A stretch of 64,000 nucleotides of DNA from Lyophyllum atratum (lineage: Eukaryota > Basidiomycota > Agaricomycetes > Agaricales > Lyophyllaceae), in NCBI GenBank assembly GCA_014905825.1, contig JACGCN010000005.1:1302001-1366000 (forward strand). Direction: 5' to 3'. The notes beneath the pieces are model-generated. The model was given only the letters and a program-made list of their open reading frames with translations. It was not told the DNA's origin and made no database searches. This document shows positions 35,907 through 47,934 of the stretch, in pieces. A program made the position numbers and the translations under genes. The first letter of the stretch is position 1. Each line of letters opens with the position of its first letter.

Positions 35907-38645
35907 TTAGCAGATAAACAAGATACTAGTGTCCTAGAAACGCACAAACTCAGCGGGTGTCAAACGTAAAGTGGTAAGCAACACACCATAGGGTGAGAGC
36001 TCGAGAGCTGCGGCTTCTGGCTGTACTTAGCCTTGAGAATGTCGCGGATGTTGATAAGCAGCTGCTGGTAGCTCTGCTGCTTGTTCTGGCCTATTATTAT
36101 CGGGGGAGAGTCAGCAGCTGCAATCATGCCCGGAGAAGGGGGGAAGAACGCACTGAGGACAGAGATGAAAGCAAAGCTCATGGCACCCGTAGCTTCTCCA
36201 TTCTCGCTCGCATCCGCGCTCGTCTGCGAGTCCTTACACCCACTCCAAGAAATCTACACATATCCGACTGTCAGCCCAAATACCATGGAAAGAAGGAAAA
36301 AATAACGCACAACGTCGGCAGGACTCGTCTTCGTCGCCTTGGTGATCTTGTCTGCGCGTTGGTTGCTACCTGTCGCGGTCTTGACGAGGCCCATCGCAGA
36401 CTTGAACACGCCACCCATGTCACCGCGCGCGTAGGACGTCACGGCGGATAGCAGGCCCTGTCCTGCCTCTGCAGCGAGGTTGGGCTCCTTGATTTTGCCT
36501 TCGGTGGAGTACTGTATAGGAGAGGGGAAGTAAACTCGATATCAGGGGCGGCGTTGGCGGGAAGGAATAGGGGGCGTACGATATAGGGCAAGTCTGGGAG
36601 TGACATGGAGCGTGATCAGCAGCTGGAGGGGGAGAAGTGTAGAATAGGGTGTTTACCAAGAGCAGAACCAGAGTGGCAAGACTGAGAGTGGTATTAGCCA
36701 TGGTTTATGGTAGAGGGTGGACTACTCACATCGAAGATGGTTGTAAGACGGCAGCCAGCGGGAAGCGGCTTGACCATGATGTCGTGCATAAGCTAGAAGC
36801 CACATGCCTCGTTAGGACTGCACAACATCGTGATATGTGGGAGACTTACGTCGTCAACAATGTGGCCGTTTTGCTTGAAGTCGACCTATATAAAGCTTGA
36901 TAAGCCCTAGAACCTACAAGATTTTGTGTATCATACCGGGTAGACTACTATAAAACGGGAAAAGCAGCAGTCAGAAAGGATTAGGGGGACGGCTTATGGG
37001 GCGAAACGGACCTTCATCGTAGCCATCTCCTTCGTCTCCGTCCAAGTCCTTAGTCTGCCCACCGTGGCCGGAATCTTGAGACAGTCAGTAAAGGCGGTGC
37101 CCATCATATAGCAACAACTTACAGTGGAAGAACAAGGAGTCATTGGGAGCGGCACCGCGGACAAGCCACTGCATCGCAGTAATCTACGGAGGAGGCTGTG
37201 TTACGTACGAACGATACATTTAAATTGGAGACACGAACGATGTTTTGCCTTGTGGGCTTCTGACGGGGATTAGTCGAGTCGTCGGTGAGAATAACGATAT
37301 CATCCTTCTTGTACCCAAAGTTGTCTGTAAAAGGATAGATGATGTGAGAGAGGTAATATCGGAATGGCCGTCGTCCACTTACTGGTAAGGAATTTAGTGA
37401 TGTTTTGCACATCGTTGATACATCCCCTTAGTTCACCCTGCTGGCCGAAATAATTGATGCCAATCTGTGGGATAAGGTTTTGATGTCGATTACATGTCCA
37501 AGGGAAGAGAAAGGAGGGAATGGACGTACACACAACGCCTTTTTCTTCCCGTTGCACTGCGAGTACTGGAAAAAGGGCTGAGAATCGCGACCACCCGCGC
37601 CTTGGAAGTGAGGGCCGTAGTTCTGTTGTTGGCTAGGCGGAGGTCTGGGAGGTCCGCCTGCAAGATGACTCGAGTTAGGTAATCATTCATCGACTCTGAG
37701 TTAGGCAGTACACATACTTGGAGGAGGGTAGGGACGGTTTCCACTGTGTTTTTGATCGGTCAACGTATATGATAGAGAAAGAGGTGTACGAACGGAGGTG
37801 GGGGCGGACCACCGTGCTGTCCAGGGTATCCACTGTTACCGTGCTGTTGATGGTATTGCTGGCCGGGATAGCTGGACTTTTGGATTGGAGGAGGGCCGGA
37901 AGGGGGTGCGTAGCCGCCATGAGGAGGACCAGGAGGAGGAGCATAGCCGCTGCGAAAGATTGAGTGTTGAGTAAACGAGAGCAGCCCAAGATGCGCACCC
38001 ATGCCCTTGTGGTATAGAGGGGTATCTGAGCAGTCACAATGTCAGACGTATATTGAGTCCCAGTAGTTTGATCGTACCCTGGAGAAGGAGCACCTGGAGG
38101 TCCGTAGCTTGAGAGCAGTCAGAGACTTCATAAAGCCAAATATCGCAAGACACTCACCCGTGAGGGGGAGGCCCCGGCGGTGGGCCATACCCCGGTGGTG
38201 GCGGCCCTGGAGGAGGTGCATAACTGCTCAAAGAAAGGTTTGGCGCGGATACAGATATCAAGGATTCCACGACATACCCTGAAGGAGGTGGTCCTGGAGG
38301 TGCACCATAGCTTTAAAGAGTTTAGAAAAGGAACGTCAGCAACGACTGAGGATGAGAAAGGGTCGAGGCTGGGCCTTACCCAGTCGGGGGAGCGCCGTAG
38401 GCTGGCGAATAACTAGGGCTGTAACCCGCATGTGGAGGGGGGCCACCGGGAGATCTGAAAAGAGGAGTTGTATCGCTTTCGTCCAGAGAAAATGTACTCC
38501 TTACGGGCTGGGGAAACCAGGTGCACTGGGGAATCTAAAATGATCATATTCAGTGTGGCACAGTTGAAGACTGAGATCCGCGGGAGACGTACGCTGGGGG
38601 CTGAGAGTTGTAGCCACCAGGCTGCTGGTTGTTGTTGTTCCACAT
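35907..38645 (-). CDS. MCA1: Type I metacaspase
   Basis: Calcium-dependent Arg/Lys-specific cysteine protease of the caspase fold, with roles in proteostasis and cell death. Many short exons. The start at 38645 (MWNNNNQQPGGYNSQPPA) begins a prodomain rich in Pro, Gly, Tyr and Gln (repeats of APPGPPP and GYGPPPGPP type), as in type I enzymes. The core reads QCNGKKKALCVGINYFGQ, ELRGCINDVQNITKFL and ITAMQWLVRGAAPNDSLFF. The catalytic His lies in HYSGHGGQTKDLDGDEGDG and the catalytic Cys in TIFDSCHSGSALDLPYI, formed across introns near 37060 and 36670. The end is spliced to SSHPMDTSILFIC, stop at 35907. Both catalytic residues are intact. Divergent from SRS2. Confidence 0.93.
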
Positions 38646-39958
38646 TCTGGCTAGAGTGGTGGAGGGATCGAAGCTGCGGGATGGTTGCAGGAAGTTCAGT
38701 CTATACTTAAAGCCGCCCACTGCCCGAACAGCCCTAAGCGGGACACAGCCACAATTTGGCAGCCGTCCCCGATGCGGCTACTAAATCAAATCCAAGCCTC
38801 GATCGGCCAATTATAGAGAGAAAAAACGCTGAAGTTCTCGTTCTGCTTTGGATTCTGGGCCCAGCCGGGAAGCGCTAGTGCACGCAGAACTGACACCATG
38901 GCTTTCGATAAGATGACTGAATTGGATATCAGGCGCAGTTGAATCGCACAGCCTTACACAGTGAATAATAATTGAAGCCTCGGCGACCCTTTTTCTACCC
39001 ACCAGAAAATCGTCTCGACTTGATGGTCGCGCAAACGTCAGCATGGGCGCCAATGCTTCAAAAGTTTGCCATAGGTTTCCATGATTGTGCATTTGTAAAA
39101 CACGGGACAGACGGTAGCTTTTCGAAAATCTGACGCTAATTCCCTACTGTTCGAAGCGATCCGGACCGAGGTAGTTCTCGCTGGGCCAGTTTAAAAAGTC
39201 TCTGAACAACGCTATGGATTACGGACTTTCTTTACTGTGGTTCAAAATTGGCCGGCATTGTGATCTAACGGTGTGGGCTGTCACACGTGAGTTTGAAGCA
39301 TCCATTTAAATGAATCGACCCCGTAATCCATCAAGGAAAGGGGCTTCCAGAGTCTACCGGAACCACAAATTCTCCAGTTGCTACAGCTGTGAAGCGCGGA
39401 AAAGGAGCGCAGCCGGTTTTTTAAATTTGTCCCAGTTGCTGAAGAAATGCTGGTCTTCTGATTACGACCGTAATGCCTTGTACGCGTCGAGTGAGGTGTT
39501 TTTAACTTGAACCTCATTGGCCAAAGGGTGTTGACAAGATCTAGGGAGAACTAGTAGAAAAGGCCACGGTGACTCGCTTCTGACGTAGGTATGGAAGAGT
39601 TAAGGTGTTGTGGCAATAGGTAAGCGGCCGATACGCAGTTTCAGGAGGATAGAAAAACAATTGAGATAGGCACGAGATAATTCTGGACAACTTGTGAGGC
39701 GTCCTGTCGGCCCAGCGTGGCACTTGAGCAAACCAAGTCGGCCCAGTTCAACGTAACGTTACGGGTCCAAGGTCCAAGAAACGGAGTCACTGAGACTGAG
39801 CGGCAGCCTGAGGTGGAAACTATCACGTGGTCCGACGCGCTGATTGTGTGACGTGTTGTTGTGACAGGTCGCGTCTGCCGAGTCCATTTCGAACTCCTTG
39901 CCACTACCAGGTGTGCATTCACGTCTTGGTCTTTACCTTGACGTGGAGATCTTTCTCA
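38646..39958. other. Divergent intergenic region (metacaspase / SRS2)
   Basis: 1.3 kb that should hold both promoters. A CCAAT-like attggccaaag occurs near 39520. No gene or RNA recognised. Confidence 0.45.
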
Positions 39959-42900
39959 ATGATAGTCGCTGCCTCAAAAGATAGCTCTTCGAGGAGTAAT
40001 GTACCTGCCTCAGCCGCTTCTCTCTTGGTAGGCCTGAATCCTGCTCAACTAAAAGGTCAATATTGCTGTTTTCTCCCCCGGCGTACTCTCATGTCAGACA
40101 TATTTATAGCCGTTCAGTATGCACCAGAGTTTCCGATTCAGATTCTGGCAGGCCCAGGGAGTGGAAAGACTAAAGTGAGTCCAACGAAGTCCTAATATAA
40201 TCCAATCGTTCACCAAAGTTCGTACAGGTACTGACATCTCGAATAGGGTATCTGATTTTGCATCACTCTATTCCACCCTCGTCAATATGCGCAGTTACAT
40301 TTACGAACAAAGCGGCCAACGAAATGCGAGAAAGGCTAACGAAGCTCATTGGGAAGCGGCGTACGGAAGAACTGAAGATGGGAACCTTCCATGCTCTGTG
40401 CGCTCGCTTTCTGCGCATACACGCGACATTAGTTGGTTTGGACACGAACTTCACCATCTGTGACGCCGATGAAAGGTACGTGCGCCAAAAGACGCCGCAG
40501 CAACAACTCACAATAACCAAATCCCAGTAAGAAGATCATAGCCTCGTCGCTCAAGAAGCAAAAAGAATATCTCGAAGACAAAAATCTTAGTCTGACGGAG
40601 GGCACAGTACTTTCAATGATTTCCAAGGCGAAAGCGAAGGGTCAGACCGCCATTGATATCTTGTCCCGGGTTCGGATTGCGTGCAAAGAGCCCCACGGGC
40701 TCCCTCGTTCCATCGAGAAGACTGGACCTCTGAGCGATATTGAATATATCGTAGGGGTAATCTATGACGAGTATGAGCGTATTCTTCGGCGCAACAACGC
40801 CTTGGACTTCGATGATCTCCTCTTGTATGGCGTCAAACTTTTCGCCGCTTATGAGCATACTGTGTCCTGGTGCAGATATGTGTTGGTTGATGAATTGTAA
40901 GCCCATGCTGTTTCTTGCTTCTCAATTCTGATGGTCACAAATCTAGTCAAGATACCAACACCACTCAGTATGATCTGATGGTCTATCTTGCGAGACACAA
41001 ACGCGTTACAGTGGTCGGAGATCCAGATCAGTCAAGTGCACATCCATTTACAATTATGTCGAAACACTGCTTACAGGTAGTGTAGTATATGGCTGGCGCT
41101 CTGCAGAGGTCACAAATTTAGCCAAAATGTGCAAAGGTCTGTCATATCATATCATTCATTCCCGTTTAGCTCGCCCTGAATCTTTGTAGATTTTAATGGG
41201 ACCCAGAAAATATTGTTGGAAGAAAACTATCGCTCTACGGCTTCGATTTTGGCTGCAAGTCTGGCTATCGTCGCTCAAGGTGCGGCTAAATGGTTGGAAT
41301 GCCTCTGAAATTGCTCAAACTTCTGATATTGCAGACAAAACCCGCATCCAGAAATATTTGCATACGTCGCATCCTGCTGGTTCAACCCCATTTCTACGTG
41401 CCTTCGTTACAGAGCACGCGGAGGCGCAGTTCATTGCCATCGAGATCAAGAGATTGATCGCGCATATGGGAGGCGTGCTTCGTTGGGGAGATTTCGCCAT
41501 TCTGCGTGAGCTTCTCTTCTCTTCAGCTATGCCTTGATTCTCACGCGGTGTCGGCACAAGTCCGTTTCAACGCCCTTTCTCGTACCATCGAAAGCGCGTT
41601 GCAGAAAAATGGCATTCCTAGCAAGGTCTTAGGTGGGCACAAGTTCTTCGAAAGACAAGAGGTTTGCTCACATTCAATTCCACCCTACCAACATCTTACC
41701 CTGGAAAATCACGTAGATCAAGAATGTGCTTGCATACCTTCAACTTGTGGACAATCCGAGCTTCAACCCTGCCTTAGTGCGTGCAGCGAACGTGCCAAGT
41801 CGAGGCATCGGAGAAAAGGTGCGGTCATCATTTCCTTCTCCGTCACAACGGAATTAAAGTTTCTATCGCAGACCCTACAAGAAATTGCCGCAAGAGCCGA
41901 GAAGTCCGGGGTATCGCAATTAACTATCATGGAGGGCATTTGTGATGGAAGATTGCCAGATATCAAGCCTACCGCAAGACGGAAGTTGACCCCTTTCGTC
42001 AAAGCCATTCGGACTTTGCGTGACCTTGCGGACAAGGTAATCCGTCATTCGAAATACTCAGACCACTGACGGTAACAGTCCTAACTTCAGGGTACATCTC
42101 CCGCGGACTTGATCCGTCGGCTGCTTGACCTGGTCGAGTTTGAAAACCATCTGAGGAAGACACAACCGGACTGGGAGAGCAGGTGGGAAAACGTGAAGGA
42201 ACTCATCACCTTCGCAAGTGAAGTGGAGACCAACATTATTGCCGTTGAAGAGGGCCCGAGCCCGGATACAGAAGCAGATGCGTCTACATCAAAGTAGGCC
42301 TCCTTTGAGTTAAATGTGCACTAGCAGCTAACTCGTTTCAGGGACACTCCCCTTCGGCTGTTCCTTCAAGCTTCAATGCTGTCTTCTGCAGGTGACAATC
42401 AAAGTGAGGAGGACAGCAAGGATGTGAGCTATCTTCACCTCGATAATTAATTGCCCGGGGCTCAGGGCTTATTTCTAGAAGGTTACAATTTCGACATGTC
42501 ATGCAGCAAAGGGCTTGGAATGGCCTGTGGTCATGGTCCCATCTAGTCAGTGCTTCTCTTCAAATATCATCGTCGCATCCACGTTCTAATCGGTCCTGAC
42601 CTTAGCCGAGCAAGGAACTTTCCCCTTCGCTCGATCTGAGGACGTTGAGGAAGAGAGGTCAGTTTTGTGATTCTATTTGAAAATTTCGGTTTCCAACACA
42701 GCATCTTTCTTAGACGCCTGCTTTATGTCGCTTGCACTCGTGCACAGGGACTGTTATATCTCTCGTATTCAGAGAGCCGCAATATAGCTGGTATCACTAA
42801 AGATAGGACAGTATCCGAGTTCATTTCAGTGGTGATGCACGAGGACCCTGTAAGCACGCCTCCACATGCATGTTCTTGACGATAGGCAAACGCTAATTCC

Positions 42901-43706
42901 GACGGTAGACCCTGTTCACAGGTCTGCAGCCGACGTTCCTGCCAGTCGATCGGCGTATTATTTGTGATATCCTCAACAGGATATTACCCCCCGACTCAGA
43001 GGTGTCGCGTCGCGTTGCGGAATTGTTTGTTGAGTTCCCTTCATCTCTTAACTGGTTGATCGAACATTTATTTAGTGAAAAGACAAATCAACATCACCGG
43101 ATGGACGAATATAGACCAGAAACTGTAGCCTCGTCTCATTCAAGTGTGCAAGAGCTTCCTGCAGAGATGACTGCGACCTTCACTGCCTCCAGCGCAATGC
43201 TGCGAAACCCGGGCAATAACATTGCGAAAATATTTACGCGGCCCGTTCAGCACCCGACAGCTCTCTCAGTGACGAGCAACACCCATGCATCGCGCCCCAG
43301 CACTGGCAACGTCACGACGATGTTTAGCCCAGCCCAGCGGTCCACACACCCTTCATCTTCAATGCCGACAAGCACTACAATTCCACCACGGCATCCGGCC
43401 ACAACAACATTAACTCTCCCATCTCAACATACCAATACCAGGATGTCAGCATTTGCCCAGCCTGCCCAAATGCATCCTCTTCTTATGCCGAACACCAGCC
43501 TTCCGTCACGCGAAAATGTTCGGCTATCCCTGCCTCGGGCACATCCTGTGGCGCCTCCAATACCAAAAACAACACTGAACACGCCGCAAATATCAACCTA
43601 TAACGAGCCAGTCTCTGATGTCCCGAACCAGGGTACGAAACGCCGATTGGGTATGGGGCGGGGCGGCGGGGGATATTCCAATAAGAAGTTCAAACCTCCG
43701 ACGTAA
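39959..43706 (+). CDS. SRS2: UvrD-family 3'-5' DNA helicase, Srs2-type
   Basis: Superfamily 1A helicase that removes Rad51 from single-stranded DNA and limits recombination, in the nucleus. Roughly 1,000 residues in about 15 exons. Motifs occur in order: Q-motif LNPAQLKAVQYAPEF; I, LAGPGSGKTKVLTSRI; Ia, AVTFTNKAANEMRERL; II, VLVDEFQDTNTTQYDL (across an intron); III, VVGDPDQSIYGWRSAE; IV, LLEENYRST; V, TISTCHAAKGLEWPVV; VI, RRLLYVACTRAQGLLYLSYS. The C-terminal third is low complexity (Pro, Ser, Thr rich) and ends GTKRRLGMGRGGGGY. This tail is typical of the fungal Srs2 group rather than PcrA. All motifs are intact. Confidence 0.92.
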
Positions 43707-44521
43707 AACTCCTTCAATTTGGGGTTGGCGGTCCAAGAATGTCATTTCATGTACTATAAGGATACGTGTGCTCAAAAACATCATAAATAATAGGTGTATA
43801 ATATGGTATGGACCTGGGTGGAAGAATATTAGCGTTTGAAACATGAAGAGGCGCATGAGAAAAGAATCAGAAGTCGAGAATATCCTCAGCTCCGGCGACG
43901 GCGCATTGGGAGTCTAACATGCTGTTGACTGAGCGGCACAAGGCCCATCATGTCAGAGAGAGTGAGAAATAGACTTACCTATAGGGTTTGACGACAAAGG
44001 GGACCAACGAGGGGACAATGAACAACGAGGGTGAAAACTTTGTTATATATGGTCGGCAAAGAGCAAACAAAGGCAAGCACCGGAAAGGGCCGAGTTAGAT
44101 TGGCGAAGAAAGATTGCAGGGTGGCAAAGGGTGGCAAGGTGCAAGCCTCATGTTTGCGGTGAGGCAGTCAATGATCCGGAATTCGAAGTAGAAGAGGCCT
44201 CCTTCGGTTTCCCTTTCTACTTCTTACCATACATAGCTCACACCGCAGTGATGCGTCCGCAAGTTTCCTGACGTCTCCAGTAGCACAACGGCTGCATACC
44301 CATCCGATCCACACGCAGATTATAACCATCTTCTGCCCATTGTAGATTCGACACGCCTCGGTACTTCGCACCGCTCCACGTTCCCCTTGTCCTGTCCTCG
44401 TGAGTGACACAAGGCATGTGTCGCATCATAGTGGCCTCATTTTTATTTATAGGGAACTTTAGACCGATTCATTCATCCATCTCTGTGTCTCGCGCTCCTC
44501 ATCGATTCGGCTCCAAGGACA
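43707..44521. other. Intergenic region upstream of the HSP20-like gene
   Basis: About 800 bp between tandem plus-strand genes, holding the SRS2 3' end and the promoter of the HSP20-like gene. A minus-strand ORF (44168-44429) has no family resemblance. Nothing else recognised. Confidence 0.45.
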
Positions 44522-45422
44522 ATGCCAGCGTACTCTCAACAGCCCCAGAGGGACCTTCTCAGCATCCCTAATGCTGGCTATCGTAGGTCATACGACAAGG
44601 CCAATCCATCCCCTGTAACACCAGCGGTTACGGGGATCGTATATCCTTCAACACCTCTAGACTCCATCACTGAGGCTGATACGAGTATTTATCGCGCACC
44701 GTCGAATCGGTTTTATACCCACCCCAATATAGCCGCATCTACTATCGACGATGGTGCTCCACGGCCTCTTTCGAATAGCCAAGCTCTCGACCAGCTTTGG
44801 GGAACACTCCGAGAACAGAAGGAGCGTAAGATGGCCAAAGAACGTCCGAAGGTCCAGTCGCTCGAAGAGATGGCCCACGAAATGGCCAACGAGCTGTCGT
44901 CAGAGCAGCATCCAATCGATATCCCCGTTCTAGAATCCGCTGTATCCATTCCGAAATCGCTTAAGAAACAGAAATCTATGTATGAATTCTTAATCATAAT
45001 ATGAAATCGGGGAAGCTGATGTCGTGTCTTCTTTTAGCTCCTCCTTCCGTGAATCCAGTGATGGGCGATCGATAGTCGCTACATTTGACTTGGCTGATGT
45101 CGCAAAGCAGGATATTCATGTTAGCTTCCAACGGAACCGCCTTGTTGTCACCTGGGCAACCGCTGAACTATCCGAATGGGAGGAGGATGGTGTTATTATG
45201 AGGGAGCGCCTAGAAAGGATGTACCATAGAACGCTTCCGATACCAGAAGGCACGAAGGTAAATATCTTCGCGTCCCATTTGATTCACCATGGTTGACCTT
45301 GTTCCCCCACTGGATAGTTTGAAGAGATACGCGGCTTGATGAATGGCCGACAGCTATCCCTAAGATACCCCAATATGCGTTGTCTGAGGGTTGAGCCGCG
45401 CTCCAGGTCTGGGGATTCCTGA
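44522..45422 (+). CDS. HSP20-like (alpha-crystallin/CS fold) domain protein
   Basis: Three exons: 44522-44979, 45038-45257, 45318-45422, 260 residues. The N-terminal half is Pro/Ser-rich and then has a charged helix (QLWGTLREQKERKMAKERPK, SLEEMAHEMANEL). The C-terminal part is an alpha-crystallin-like beta sandwich: DGRSIVATFDLADVAKQDIH, VSFQRNRLVVTWATAEL, RERLERMYHRTLPIPEGTKF and GLMNGRQLSLRYPN, the last strand normally carrying the GxL motif. It is longer at the N-terminus than a canonical small heat-shock protein. A chaperone or adaptor role is inferred; client and location are unknown. Confidence 0.78.
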
Positions 45423-45596
45423 ACAATGATTCGCCATACTGCGATACTACAATAACCAGCCACTGTATAATACTCAATTCCTCGAATCCAGCATATATTA
45501 TTATTTCCAAACGAATCTTTTGTGCGGAGCAAAGTTGGTTCTGAAGTTCTGCACTGGGACGAAGGGATAAACTGCAACAGGCTGCCTCACACGACC

Positions 45597-47628
45597 TCAG
45601 TAGCCTGCCATCTCGGAATACGCTCGGAGAGAAGCATGGATGTCAAAGGGAGTCGTGGGTGGGCGGTAAGGAGGGAATTCAAGCTCTTGACTTGAGGAAA
45701 GCTGACCAGATTCCAAACCTTCATCTGACATTGCGTCACCAAATGCTGTACCATAATCGATTTCCATCGCACGGTCGGATGCATCAGCGAAGTCTTGAGA
45801 AAAGCGGTGATCCGGATTGAGGTGACCGCTGGAGGGGACGTGATGGTGGGTTCTCTTGGTGGGTCTGCCTCGCCTGGTACAGAAAGGACTCGTGTCTGGA
45901 TTAACGCTCCTCAAAAAGCCGGGTGAACAGAGAGAAGGAGAACTTGAGACTACAGTATTGTTGATTGATTCGGGATGGGTAACAGAACTAGTTGCAGGAG
46001 GAGGAAGATGTCCAGTAATATGGCGTGTTCCTTGAGCGGTATGAACGCTAGATGACAACGCGGAGATGCGGAGGTCTTGCTGGGTCTCGAGGGAAGATGT
46101 GGTCCCTTTTTGTAGCTGTGTCGCCGTTCGAAGTCTGTCCAGAAATCCGTCAAGTAAAGACGCAAAAGGTTTCATTGGTTTCCTGGAGGTCGAAGTGTCC
46201 CCCGCCGTAGAGGGCGCTGTTCTGGGCCTATGGTTATCAAGCGCAATTACTTTTTTCTTTTCGGTCAGAGATTTTCGAAAGGACTGGAAGTCATTCTTAT
46301 GGCCTATAGTTAGGGGCAAACTTATCGCTTCACAAAGACGAGGGGCATCTCCCAAGATAGCATGCGACCGAGGCGGGTGTGCAGGCGAAGTCATCGTACA
46401 AGGCAAGACATTGAGCGGCAGAGTACAAGAGTCAAGCAGGGTCAGTTCAAAAGAGGAGCGAGGTGTAACTTCTTGATTAGACGAAGGTTGGAACGTTGTC
46501 AAAGTGGGTACAAGTAGCAGTGGAGGTGGGGACGAGGACCGAAGACCATGAACAGGGGAGGGCGTGACTCGTTCGCCCTTGGTCTTGCTAGGAAGACGGT
46601 ATCAATGTGAATAACGACGTCCATATATGCGTCAAGCTAGAATTACGAACTTAACAGTATGAGATTTGGCAGTGTAAGCTTCTTCAGCGACAGCGAGGGG
46701 TACAAAGAGCAGTGGAGGACAGCGGTTAGTTGTTCGTTTCCCTGCACGCGGGCTTGACATGATTTTCTGTATCTTGTTGACCGAATCGACGCCTTCAGAT
46801 TTCTCAGAGGAGTCGACAAGGTTTTTCCACTTATTAAGAGGGCGGTAATTCGACGAAGTCTTGTTGTCCCTTCGAGAGAAAGATGACTGGCGGAATGAAA
46901 CTCCTTTCTTTGGGTCGACCGTGCTCCATGGCCGAATGGCTCGAGGCTTGGTTTTGCCAAAGTTCTGAATGGAGACCGGAACAAGGGGAAGAGGTTGACG
47001 GCTAACTGCGTTCAAGAGTTTGGCAGCAGATTTTGACGGTCCTATGTCGCCTTCTGCATCGATCATATAATTTTGAATGGGGTTCGAAAGTCGCGCTAGG
47101 CCGTCCGAGTCGTCATGCTGGCCAAGATCCATATCGGGTACTGTAGGGCTACTAGATTCGATAATGCGGTTCTTTCGTCGCCCATATTTCTTGACACGTA
47201 GTATGCGCCGGGCATTCCTCTGCAGGAATACTTCAACGGGAATGGGGACCGGGTCTGAAGAATGAGCAGATGGAGTGGAAAAGTCTGAATCCGAGGATCT
47301 TGCGCTGGTTTCTGGTATGGGAGGGCAATTCAAGTTCCTAGAGTGAAGAGGCGTAGTCGTCTCAGGTTGCGGTTCAGAGATTAGCGACGTCTTCACATCG
47401 TCGCCGTTTTGTTCGTCTTCTTGGACCGCCGAGTAGTTGAGAATTTTGGGGCTCAAAGTATAGAACCCAAGACAAGGATCTACAGCGGAGGAGCGCTTCC
47501 GTTTCCGCTTCATCTAAGAGATGGGGTTGGTTCCGAGATGATTGGATATTTCAAATGATATCCTTAGAGCTAGAGCTCACCACAAAATCGGGCGCGGCCA
47601 TCCCTTCTAGCACGCTGGGGGACATCAT
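45597..47628 (-). CDS. Unrecognised basic, probably nuclear protein
   Basis: Three exons by eye. The first (MMSPSVLEGMAAPDFV, ATG at 47628) has a gtgagc donor and is joined in phase to MKRKRKRSSAVDPCLG, whose basic run is a likely nuclear signal. A second intron (about 46580-46660) joins AKSHT to TKGERVTPSP. The protein, about 620 residues, is Ser/Pro/Thr-rich and mostly disordered. It has short conserved-looking stretches: VEVFLQRNARRILRVKKYGR, KPFASLLDGFLDRLRTATQL, AMEIDYGTAFGDAMSDEG and a Pro-rich end near FDIHASLRAYSEMAGY. No catalytic domain is seen. I do not recognise it; a chromatin or cell-cycle regulator would be pure guess. Confidence 0.72.
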
Positions 47629-47934
47629 GAGACTAGGATATTCCAGAGCGTGGCCACTAGTGAAACATAAGCGCAAGCAGAACAGTGACTGGTGATGTAA
47701 CAGTTGGTGGGCAAGCGCTCAAGCGCTCACTATGCCGAACTGACGATCGGAGGCTAGGTACTTCTCGGACCCGGGCCGCCCTCGCTTGCAAAGACCGTCT
47801 CAGTAACTTGAACGAAACAGAGATGAAATCCTGGAATTTAAGTGTTTATAATTGAATAGCAGTACAGAGGTGGTTTCGTGATTAGGAATGCAGATATCCC
47901 TGAAGTATGTTTAAATCCCTATACTTCCATGCGT
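47629..47934. other. Short intergenic region
   Basis: 306 bp holding the promoter of the basic protein gene and the 3' end of MES1. Nothing else recognised. Confidence 0.45.

Noticed and set aside
40263..40906. Minus-strand ORFs opposite the SRS2 exons
   Set aside because: They are shadows of the helicase exons, with no family resemblance.
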